NCBI GenBank assembly: GCA_012514125.1
Contig: JAAZAW010000364.1
Coordinates: forward strand, 1 to 24,260
Direction of reading: 5' to 3'
Length of the DNA: 24,260 bases
Origin: Phycisphaerae bacterium
GTDB taxonomy: Bacteria; Planctomycetota; Phycisphaerae; JAAYCJ01
Numbering within the stretch: the stretch's first letter is position 1; each line of letters starts with the position of its first letter. The position numbers and the translations under genes were made by a program. The notes under the pieces were generated by a model that ran no database searches, had not been told where the DNA came from, and saw nothing but the letters and a program-made list of their open reading frames with translations. Positions 1 through 5,963 of the stretch are shown here, piece after piece.

Positions 1-1
1 C

Positions 2-235
2 CTCAACGCGATGAACGACGAATCGAACTGCTGTTACTATTTCCGCCATCACAAAAGCGTCGCCACACGAATCCCCGCCGCCTTCCAGGGCCAAGGCCTC
101 TACATCCAGGGCGACCAGCGCCGGACCCGTCCCCGACTTTTTTTAGAACTTTTTTTCTTGACGCCCTTAGTGTCTCCTATGATAAGAGTCCACTTGGCGG
201 TTCAACTCTTCTCCTCCATAAAATTGCCCCCATGA
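2..235 (+). CDS. Possible C-terminal end of an upstream gene (partial, unidentified)
   Basis: A frame open from base 2 has no start at the window edge, so if it is real it is the tail of a gene that begins outside. For about the first 45 codons the third positions are mostly C or G, as in real genes of this window; beyond about base 140 this bias disappears and the DNA becomes AT-rich. A run of seven T at 138-144 would give a stop (TAG at 142-144) in the next frame, so the true end may be near 144 with an indel, or the frame may be chance. I recognise no family. A promoter-like sequence overlaps its 3' part at 158-186. Confidence 0.2.
   Translation, partial: LNAMNDESNCCYYFRHHKSVATRIPAAFQGQGLYIQGDQRRTRPRLFLELFFLTPLVSPMIRVHLAVQLFSSIKLPP
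158..186 (+). promoter_or_regulatory. Candidate sigma-70-type promoter for the 104-aa protein
   Basis: TTGACG at 158-163 and GATAAG at 181-186 are separated by 17 bases. The expected start of transcription is near 193, giving a leader of about 110 nt before the ATG at 303. The -35 is close to consensus and the -10 matches at four of six positions. Assigned by pattern only. Confidence 0.4.
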
Positions 236-302
236 ATTTCCAGGAATATAATTAAAATGAAAAGGATATAACTTTTTGACGTTGTATCAGGGGGAAAAAA
301 TA

Positions 303-617
303 ATGAAAAGTGCGATTCTCTTTACAAGTACCGGTCCGATACTGATCGTCACCAGTTTCGAATCTTTTGAAGATCCAAAATTCCTGCATATCTTAGCTAT
401 CAAGGGCATCGACAAGTGCATCTGCTTCGAACTTTTCACGCAAACGGTCCAGGCCCGCTACGGCAACCACTTTAACATCGTCTGCGACGACCTCCAGGAA
501 ACCGACGACCTGCGAGTCGTGGATATCGACGGCCCGCACATCTTATCGATGTTCGACTTCAACGAATTCGGCCCCCCGCTTTTCATCACCGTCCCGCAGG
601 AAACAACGACACTCTGA
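303..617 (+). CDS. Small soluble protein of unknown function (104 aa)
   Basis: A 104-residue protein without signal peptide or membrane segment, starting MKSAILFTSTGP. ATG 303 is preferred over an in-frame TTG at 276 because AGGGGGA lies just upstream at Shine-Dalgarno distance. Third positions favour C/G, which supports coding. The protein is acidic in its second half (a DDLQETDDLRVVDIDG stretch) and has an alternating hydrophobic pattern typical of a small alpha/beta fold. It resembles, from memory only, short proteins annotated simply as cytosolic protein (with a KGIDK-like motif) in environmental bacteria; I cannot assign a function. It converges with the membrane protein at 714-1064. Confidence 0.65.
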   Translation: MKSAILFTSTGPILIVTSFESFEDPKFLHILAIKGIDKCICFELFTQTVQARYGNHFNIVCDDLQETDDLRVVDIDGPHILSMFDFNEFGPPLFITVPQETTTL

Positions 618-675
618 CGATCAATTTTTACAGACGTCGTTAAAACATCGGCTTCGTCGATAATGAAAATTCAAC

Positions 676-689
676 GCTTTTCGAAAAGC
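676..689. repeat. Perfect 14-bp palindrome between convergent genes
   Basis: GCTTTTCGAAAAGC reads the same on both strands and lies between the stop codons of two convergent genes. As RNA it could form a 5-bp stem with a UCGA loop. No clear T-run follows on either side, so it is at best a weak bidirectional terminator or a protein-binding site. Confidence 0.35.
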
Positions 690-713
690 CACAAAGGAGA
701 AAAATTGTACTGC

Positions 714-1064
714 CTATCGATACGCTGCCCACCAATGTGCCAGCCCCCACAAAACCAACCCCGCCGCAACTAAAATCAGCGAATACATTTTCCAGTGCTT
801 CATCGAAGCAGGCTCACCCGTTACAGTCATTCCATCCATCTTGCGGACATCCAGATATCTCAAGCCGATCGTCGCAAAAACAATCCCCCAAAACACAAAA
901 TCCGCCGTCGATATAAAGCTTCCCTTATGTGAAGAAATAAATTTAGCGGAAATCAAAATCCCAAGATGCCCGAACATCATCCACCCCAGCCGAACCAGAC
1001 ATCCCGCCCCCGTGGATTGCTTCGTTAATGTTTCAGACGGTCCTTTACCTTTAGACGTACCCAT
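714..1064 (-). CDS. Small integral membrane protein (116 aa), unknown function
   Basis: A 116-residue protein with three hydrophobic segments of transmembrane length: about residues 27-43, 54-70 and 93-112. Between the second and third lies a hydrophilic stretch beginning RYLDVRKMDG. The N-terminus (about 20 residues) is polar with several Lys, Ser and Thr. The start at 1064 is supported by GAGGAGAG a few bases upstream on the minus strand. It is probably an inner-membrane protein; no family motif is recognised and no partner gene shares its operon. Its 3' end faces the 104-aa gene across 96 bases that include the 676-689 palindrome. Confidence 0.7.
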   Translation of the reverse strand: MGTSKGKGPSETLTKQSTGAGCLVRLGWMMFGHLGILISAKFISSHKGSFISTADFVFWGIVFATIGLRYLDVRKMDGMTVTGEPASMKHWKMYSLILVAAGLVLWGLAHWWAAYR

Positions 1065-1065
1065 A

Positions 1066-1412
1066 GTCGCTCTCCTCGTTCAAAATAAACAAGTTGATGG
1101 CGGCCCGACCATCTGAAACCAGCTTCATAACGCCATAAAAGTTCCGCAAAAAAGCTTTCTCCCGTAAGGCAGTTACAAAACGGATCGTAAAAACCTGTGA
1201 CAGCAACCCGCTGCCTCACCCTTAATCAAAACACTTTATGAATTATACGCCTTTTTCGCTCCCGGGTTCGGGTTTTCTTTCTCACTGCGAATTAATCTTC
1301 AGACTTGCAATCCGCCCCGTTGAAAACAAAAAAATCTGCCCCCTGAGCTTATCGAAAGGTACACCACCAAATGTGCTCAATCTGCAAAAGTCAATCTGCC
1401 GTATCCATTTGA
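1066..1412. other. Non-coding stretch, no gene seen
   Basis: Open frames here are short, lack ribosome-binding sites and do not read like protein. At 1342-1356 the string CTGAGCTTATCGAAA resembles the interior of the inverted-repeat element described at 4926 (TGAGCCTGTCGAA), possibly a tiny relic. Nothing else is apparent. Confidence 0.4.
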
Positions 1413-1634
1413 TCTCGTGCTCGCGGGCACGGTCTCCACAGTGTCGTATTCGAGCGGCGGCTCACGTAGGGCAGCCGTTCGGAGTGGGGCCGCAAGTGGA
1501 ACGAACGGATCTTCACGGTGGTGGGCACGTGCCGCAAGCAGGGCCGTTCCGCATGGCAATTCCTTCAGCAGGCCTTCCATGCTCACTATTTTCATAAATC
1601 CGTCCCCTCGCTCTTACCCCACGGGCCTGAACGG
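1413..1634 (+). pseudogene. Remnant of an IS66-family transposase (C-terminal piece)
   Basis: Read on the plus strand in the frame of base 1413, the segment gives VVFERRLT, then a stop (TAG, 1467-1469), then GSRSEWGRKWNERIFTVV, GTCRKQGRSAWQFLQQA and finally PSLLP. This pattern (VV..RR.T.G.RS..G..W.ERI.TV..TC...GRS...FL..A..A.F....PSLLP) is the C-terminal end of IS66-type transposases as I know the family. The stop sits where related proteins often carry Gln, so a single CAG-to-TAG change fits. Everything upstream (DDE catalytic core, zinc finger, accessory TnpB) is missing and the end of the frame runs into unrelated sequence. GC content is higher than in its surroundings. It is a dead fragment of a transferred element. 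Confidence 0.72.
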
Positions 1635-1758
1635 TTACAGATGGGAAAGAAGAGATTAAATATTGCAAAATGTAAACAGTTGAAGAGGGTTGTTCAACGG
1701 ATTGAGCTGTTTTGGATTCGGGCTTGCGGGGGAATGACGATTCGCTCTTTATATGTGA

Positions 1759-1845
1759 TACGCTTTTGATTTAAACGTATCGTAGTTTCGGATCCTTAGG
1801 AAAGTCGAAGGGGCTTTTGCTTGCTTATGCCATGTCGCTTCGACA
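1759..1845 (+). repeat. MITE-like element, copy A (truncated, 87 bp)
   Basis: This stretch begins TACGCTTTTGATTTA and follows copy B (4926-5072) almost base for base up to the shared ATGTCGCTTCGACA at 1832-1845. After that it diverges; the right-hand half with the second inverted terminus is missing. The copy ends 15 bases from the stop codon of the XRE-cupin gene. It is bounded on the left by the transposase remnant, marking the region as a landing site for mobile DNA. Confidence 0.85.
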
Positions 1846-1860
1846 TGCGTTGGGGGTTTG

Positions 1861-2439
1861 TTATCGGTATTTTACTACCATGTAAGCTCTTGCGGGGGAT
1901 TTATTGTTATTTGTGATGACGTGGGGCACGTCGGCTCCGTAATACATTGAATCGCCTGTATGCAGTACGGCGGTCTGCTCCGCGGATCGGACTTCAAGTT
2001 TTCCTTTGGCGACCGCTAACAGTTCAATTGTGTTTTGGAAATGGGGTTCGCTGTCGAGACTTCCCCCCGGCTGAAGGTCCAGTTGGTAAAATTCCACATC
2101 TTTTTCGAGCGATAAGGGGGACAGGGTGCGAATACAACATTGTGAATTGTTGATAAAGATATATCTTTCGTCCTCTCCTCGAATGACCTGAAATCGTTGT
2201 CGGGCGCCGGATATTTCGATCAGGTCGGCTACGCTTACATTGAGGGCTTTGGCGATTTTCCAGATGACCGCGACGGTGGGATTTGTTTTATTTTGCTCGA
2301 TCTGGGAGAGCATGGCTTTGCTTACACCGCTAAGTCTGGCTAGTTGATCCAGGGAGAGAGTCGCCTGTTTTCGATATTTGCGTACCCGATGCCCCACATC
2401 GAGCATTGGTGAATTATCCGATTTCGGTGCTCCGGTCAT
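1861..2439 (-). CDS. XRE-family transcriptional regulator with C-terminal cupin domain
   Basis: A 192-residue regulator in two parts. Residues about 15-73 are an HTH_3/XRE helix-turn-helix (RKQATLSLDQLARLSGVSKA, then MLSQIEQNKTNPTVAVIWKIA), and residues about 113-190 are a cupin beta-barrel (LDLQPGG, ELLAVAKGKLEV, LHTGDSMYYGADVPH). Proteins of this layout bind DNA through the HTH and a small ligand through the cupin; they often control amine, amino-acid or sulfur metabolism, but the ligand cannot be read here. The ATG at 2437-2439 overlaps the TGA of the preceding TrkA-N gene (ATGA), so the two are translationally coupled, and GGAGA lies upstream. It is the last gene of a three-gene minus-strand operon and probably regulates it or a partner locus. 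Confidence 0.93.
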   Translation of the reverse strand: MTGAPKSDNSPMLDVGHRVRKYRKQATLSLDQLARLSGVSKAMLSQIEQNKTNPTVAVIWKIAKALNVSVADLIEISGARQRFQVIRGEDERYIFINNSQCCIRTLSPLSLEKDVEFYQLDLQPGGSLDSEPHFQNTIELLAVAKGKLEVRSAEQTAVLHTGDSMYYGADVPHVITNNNKSPARAYMVVKYR

Positions 2440-3017
2440 TGGGCATTCTCCGATTTTCCGCCGGCAATATTTGCCTGGAGTTTTCTCAAAAAGGATTGAT
2501 AGAATTGTACCGCTACTGCGTATTCAGCCTGGACGACTTCGTCGGCTCCGAGTTTTGCCGCTTCAAGTCCTACTGAGGCATACTGGGTTCTGGCGACGAT
2601 ATAAATATTCGGGTTCAGCCGTCGGGCAATTTGTGTGGCTTCGAGCACTGCGACTTCGTCGGGGATTGTCAGTGCGAGGATTACGGCTTTTTCGATATTT
2701 GCCTGTCGCAAAACATCCTGGTCTCGAATATCGCCTCCGATGATATTGGCACCGAGTTCTCGTTGGATTTGAACTGTTTTCTGGTTTTGTTCCACGACCA
2801 CAAAGGGGGCATTGTGTCTTCGGAAGACATCCGCGATGAAACGTCCGGCCAATCCATAGCCTGCGATGATGGCGTGTCCGGCACCTTCTTCGCAGGCGGC
2901 GATGGACCGTGCGCCGGCGGGGGTGTATAATACCAAAACCGAAGCCCCCTCAGGCCAGGCTGTCGAATCATGCAACTGAACCGTTCCATTTCGATACGTC
3001 CCTAATACATGTTCCAT
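2436..3017 (-). CDS. TrkA-N (RCK) NAD-binding domain protein with short N-terminal beta module
   Basis: A 193-residue soluble protein. Residues 48-170 are a Rossmann-type TrkA-N/RCK domain: GYGLAG at 53-58, the acidic ribose-binding residue E76 at the end of strand 2, and GGDIRD at 94-99. Such domains bind NAD(H) or nucleotides and gate potassium channels or transporters, but no channel pore is present here or nearby. Residues 4-30 (TYRNGTVQLHDSTAWPEG) look like a small beta-strand module often seen in short antitoxin-like proteins; its fusion to TrkA-N is unusual. ATG 3017 is chosen over an in-frame ATG at 3086 because GGAGGAAA lies 6-8 bases upstream and because 3086 would overlap the radical SAM gene. 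Stop overlaps the start of the XRE-cupin gene. Confidence 0.88.
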   Translation of the reverse strand: MEHVLGTYRNGTVQLHDSTAWPEGASVLVLYTPAGARSIAACEEGAGHAIIAGYGLAGRFIADVFRRHNAPFVVVEQNQKTVQIQRELGANIIGGDIRDQDVLRQANIEKAVILALTIPDEVAVLEATQIARRLNPNIYIVARTQYASVGLEAAKLGADEVVQAEYAVAVQFYQSFLRKLQANIAGGKSENAQ

Positions 3018-3061
3018 GATTCGTTTCCTCCAAAAAATAAATTTCGGCACGAGGGCCTTTT

Positions 3062-4630
3062 TTATTCCTTCGCCGACGCTTTCCATGCTCGCGTCTTTTG
3101 GTTACGATATTTTATATCTTCTTTCAACAGGTATTGGCTATGGACCGCCATCACTTCGGTATATCGGATCGAATAATGATCCACGCCATGATGTAATAGA
3201 TTATCGCTGATTTGCCGATCAATTTCCAGTACTCTGTCGCGATTGGCGGCCCAGGTTGTCAGGTTCATTGATTCGATCTTTTTTAATTCGGCCTGGTAGA
3301 TTTCGGCGGCGGGTCCGTCGATTCGGGCGTTGACATACCAATGAAATACTCGCTGAAGTTTATTGACAAAGAGTTCGGTTTCCGGATCGAACTTCAGGGC
3401 AGTTGTTACGAAATAATTATCCAGTTTTTTCAGGCGGTCGAAATCGATTTTTTTCCATTCCTGGGCTAATTTGTAACTTAGCGTTCCGGGGAAGGGGTAA
3501 AAGACGCTCCATCGCATTCGTCCAGGTTTGATCCGTACCATCAGGTCGATGGTTTCGTTCATTTGCGCGATGGTTTCGCCCGGCATGCCGATCATCAGAA
3601 ATGCGCTGCTGTGCAGGTTGTATTTTTTACACAGGGCAAAGGCGTCGGCAATCTGGTCATTTGTCATGAATCGTTTTAAGAACGTTCGCCGCAGGGAATC
3701 GCTTCCGGCTTCTACGCCGAATTTTACGATCCGGCAAGGGGTGGTGGAGAGTGCGCGGGCACATTCTTCATTAAACGACTGTACGTGAGCGTTGACGACA
3801 AATGGGATTTTTAAATTCGCTGAATTATATGCTTGGGCAAATTTTACCACCCAGGCCGTATCGAGCGTGAAGAGATCATCGTCAAAGATAATCATTTCCA
3901 GGGCAGGATGTTTTGAGGTAAGTTCGATGATTTCTGAAATGACTCGTTCTACGGGATATCGTCTTAAATATTCTCGGCGCGGATGTCCCTGCGTGGCATA
4001 CAGGCTTGAAAGTTCATAATTAAAACAGTAGCTGCACCGATATGGGCAGCCCCTGCTCGTGAGCATGCTCATCCATCCGTTTTTTTTGGGCAACAGATGA
4101 TCCAGATCGAAGATTTCATAATCTTCCGGGGGCAGTTCCGCCAATACGGGATAAGGTCCGAGCGGATTGATTTTATAGTTTCCATCGTTTTGACGGATGG
4201 CGAGGTTCGACAGATCGCTGAAATCTTTTCCTGCTTCTATTCGATCGACGAGTTCCGTCAATAGGGTGTCGCATTCTCCATATCCGATCACGGGCCAATA
4301 TTTTTCCGCTATCATTTCCTGCAGGCAAAGCGTCGCATGCACGCCACCTACGACCTGATGAATTTCAGGTCTGGCTTGGCGAATGGCTTGGCTGATTTGT
4401 TTGGCATAGGCATATTGCATTGTTTGCACCGAAAACGCCACTATTCCGGGGTGATATTCTTCTACCTGTTTGACAATTTCTTCGATGCTCGGCACCTGAT
4501 ATAAACATTCGTTGAGATTCAGCAATCGGACCTCATGGCCTGCCGATTTGAGCGCCCCGGCCAGGCAGGCTACGCCATGATTAAATCCTTCTTCAGCATT
4601 TAAATTCGGATAAATAATTTGTACCTTCAT
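3062..4630 (-). CDS. Cobalamin-binding-type radical SAM protein
   Basis: A 522-residue enzyme with the two-domain layout of B12-binding radical SAM proteins. Residues about 1-140 form the B12-binding-like Rossmann domain (IIYPNLN at the start, GVACLAGAL, VGGVHAT at 94-100, GYGECDTLLTEL), but the Asp-x-His-x-x-Gly cobalamin-ligand motif is not seen. The radical SAM core carries C195-x3-C199-x2-C202 (RGCPYRCSYC), which holds the 4Fe-4S cluster that cleaves S-adenosylmethionine. The C-terminal 150 residues are of unclear role. Related enzymes act as methyltransferases or in ring formation; the substrate is unknown. ATG 4630 is preferred over an in-frame ATG at 4714 because it follows AAGAGAAG and gives the normal MKVQIIYPN start. 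First gene of the operon with the TrkA-N and XRE-cupin genes; 44 bases separate it from the next. Confidence 0.92.
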   Translation of the reverse strand: MKVQIIYPNLNAEEGFNHGVACLAGALKSAGHEVRLLNLNECLYQVPSIEEIVKQVEEYHPGIVAFSVQTMQYAYAKQISQAIRQARPEIHQVVGGVHATLCLQEMIAEKYWPVIGYGECDTLLTELVDRIEAGKDFSDLSNLAIRQNDGNYKINPLGPYPVLAELPPEDYEIFDLDHLLPKKNGWMSMLTSRGCPYRCSYCFNYELSSLYATQGHPRREYLRRYPVERVISEIIELTSKHPALEMIIFDDDLFTLDTAWVVKFAQAYNSANLKIPFVVNAHVQSFNEECARALSTTPCRIVKFGVEAGSDSLRRTFLKRFMTNDQIADAFALCKKYNLHSSAFLMIGMPGETIAQMNETIDLMVRIKPGRMRWSVFYPFPGTLSYKLAQEWKKIDFDRLKKLDNYFVTTALKFDPETELFVNKLQRVFHWYVNARIDGPAAEIYQAELKKIESMNLTTWAANRDRVLEIDRQISDNLLHHGVDHYSIRYTEVMAVHSQYLLKEDIKYRNQKTRAWKASAKE

Positions 4631-4713
4631 TATCTTCTCTTGTATCCAACCGCGTTTTTTGTTTGTCATTTTTTTATGCGCGGAAAGTACCGCACATGAG
4701 CGTATTGTTTTCA

Positions 4714-4719
4714 ATTATA
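4714..4719 (-). promoter_or_regulatory. Candidate -10 box of the radical SAM operon
   Basis: On the minus strand a perfect TATAAT lies 84-89 bases upstream of ATG 4630. No convincing -35 is found at 16-18 bases. The leader it would produce contains a hairpin at 4676-4697 (ATGTGCGG / CCGCGCAT with one G-U pair, 6-nt loop) followed by A residues rather than T, so it is a leader structure and not a terminator. Confidence 0.35.
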
Positions 4720-4730
4720 CTAACTCTTGT

Positions 4731-4925
4731 TCAAAATAACGTTTGAAAAATGGATAAACAATTTACAGGCCTGCCTATTGGTGAGTTTCGGCAGATAAGA
4801 AATGGTTCATGAGTATCGCTTTTCAATTGGAGGGTGAAAGATTTGGAGAGGGGTTTATGATGGTTGGCGGCATCGTTTGATTTGATCGGAGGATGGCGAG
4901 GTTATTTTTCAAAAGTTTCTCCTTA
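4731..4925. other. Non-coding gap, nothing recognised
   Basis: AT-rich sequence between the radical SAM operon start and the inverted-repeat element. No reading frame with a ribosome-binding site, no hairpin with a T-run and no known motif was seen. Confidence 0.4.
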
Positions 4926-5072
4926 TACGCTTTTGATTTAAACGTATCGTAGTTTCGGGCCCTGAGGAAAGTCGGAGGGGCTTTTGTTTGCTTCCACCAT
5001 GTCGCTTCGACAGGCTCAGCGACCGAAATTTTGATATTTATAATGCTACAACACGATTAAATCAAAAGCGTA
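4926..5072 (+). repeat. MITE-like element, copy B (full length, 147 bp)
   Basis: The element starts TACGCTTTTGATTTA and ends with the reverse complement TAAATCAAAAGCGTA. The inverted termini extend to about 26 bp with a few mismatches (CGTATCGTAG against CGTGTTGTAG). Inside, TTTCGG and CCGAAA form a further inverted pair, and GTCGCT / AGCGAC around TCGACAGGCTC forms a hairpin, so the whole unit can fold back on itself. TA at both outer ends fits the TA target duplication made by Tc1/mariner-IS630 transposases. There is no coding capacity. Copy C at 23205-23352 matches along its whole length in the opposite orientation; copy A at 1759-1845 is a truncated relative. Confidence 0.9.
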
Positions 5073-5251
5073 GTCCATGGAAGATGATGCTGGGTACAGC
5101 GTTTTGCTTGATAGGTTATTTGTAGAAGAGGGATTCAGGATGCTAAAGAAAAAAAAGGGTGAAGGTGAGAAAAGTGGGAATGTTTGGGAAAAGGCGCTCG
5201 GCGGGGATAGGGGCTGAGGGGGGTTATTTTTGTTTTTGAGTGGTTTTGTAG
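5073..5251. other. Purine-rich non-coding gap
   Basis: From about 5127 to 5224 the plus strand is strongly purine-rich, ending in G-runs (GGGGATAGGGGCTGAGGGGGG, roughly 5204-5224). No gene is supported; the 95-aa minus-strand frame across it is a Pro/Ser/Phe-rich artefact of this composition. Confidence 0.45.
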
Positions 5252-5656
5252 TTATGGTTTTTTGGCGGCGTGGTGATATTTCGCGACGTAATTTCTTGTT
5301 TCGCGCGGCATGCGATTGATTTTGAATCCGCATTTTCGGAATCGACCAATACCGCCGTTATAACATGCCAGTAAGTGCGATGGATCGTTCCATTTTGAAT
5401 CACCCCATTTTTTCAGTGTTGCTTTGATCCATAAAAAATAACGCTTGGCTACCTGTCGATTGTGTCTGGGATTGCTCCAGCGTTCTCCTTTTTTCGCATG
5501 TTCTTTCCAGGTCGAGGGCATTACCTGACAAAGCCCCAGCGCGCCGCAACGCGAAACCGCTCGTGGATTGTTATTGCTTTCAATGTGCGCCACGACATCA
5601 AGATCAGGAACCCCGGAAATTACTGCAAAATAAAAAACGAGAATTTGCCCATACAT
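5252..5656 (-). CDS. Small SLT-family lytic transglycosylase-like protein
   Basis: A 134-residue protein that is almost entirely one SLT (lysozyme-like) domain. Catalytic Glu is E26 in AHIESNNNPRAVS, followed by the family motifs GALGLCQVMPSTW and ACYNGG. Such enzymes cleave the MurNAc-GlcNAc bond of peptidoglycan with formation of 1,6-anhydro-MurNAc. Residues 4-16 are hydrophobic but merge straight into the fold, so no classic signal peptide is present. The start is well supported: GGAGGGGG lies 6 bases before ATG 5656. The unit is shorter than housekeeping Slt or MltC proteins and resembles stand-alone SLT proteins of phages, conjugation and secretion systems, but no such genes adjoin it. 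It is transcribed away from the GH42 operon. Confidence 0.85.
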   Translation of the reverse strand: MYGQILVFYFAVISGVPDLDVVAHIESNNNPRAVSRCGALGLCQVMPSTWKEHAKKGERWSNPRHNRQVAKRYFLWIKATLKKWGDSKWNDPSHLLACYNGGIGRFRKCGFKINRMPRETRNYVAKYHHAAKKP

Positions 5657-5886
5657 CAGTTACCCCCTCCGGACGATAGCAGTCTTACTGAACCCCTAAT
5701 GACAGAGGCGTATTTTACTCAATCGTCCTTCCGGTGTCAACCCAGGCGAACACGCTGGTCGTTGTGTGTTGGCGGGCAATGATTTTTATACGGAACTCAT
5801 CGTCGCGTTCAGTCTTTAACTATTTCGAGTTTTGAAAAGTCAGGCCTTAACTTCTTTGGGTTCTTCGGAAAATGGCTTGTGTCAAT
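5657..5886. other. Divergent intergenic region upstream of the SLT and GH42 genes
   Basis: The gap between the two divergent starts spans 5657-5963 (307 bases). Apart from the GH42 promoter at 5887-5915, I see no coding frame with a ribosome-binding site, no strong hairpin and no recognised operator in it. Confidence 0.4.
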
Positions 5887-5915
5887 TTGACTCTCTGGGG
5901 AGTCGGCGAAATAAT
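5887..5915 (+). promoter_or_regulatory. Promoter of the GH42-dehydrogenase operon, with inverted repeat in spacer
   Basis: TTGACT (5887-5892) and AATAAT (5910-5915) each match consensus at five of six positions with a 17-base spacer, predicting transcription from about 5922. This lies downstream of the ATG at 5832 and so supports ATG 5964 as the real start. A perfect inverted repeat GACTC-N6-GAGTC (5889-5904) overlaps the -35 and spacer and could be an operator half-site pair. Confidence 0.6.
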
Positions 5916-5963
5916 AAAAAGAATCACATTTTTATCTTTTTTTATTTACACAGGCGAAAAAAC

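Noticed and set aside
1377..1595. 72-codon minus-strand frame with GC-rich codons
   Set aside because: It is the antisense of the IS66 transposase remnant; the plus-strand reading gives recognisable transposase motifs, the minus does not.
1238..1597. 119-codon plus-strand frame across the transposase remnant
   Set aside because: It is in a different frame from the IS66-like sequence and shows no protein-like pattern or ribosome-binding site.
5046..5333. 95-codon minus-strand frame rich in Pro, Ser and Phe
   Set aside because: Produced by the polypurine tract on the plus strand and overlaps both MITE copy B and the SLT gene.
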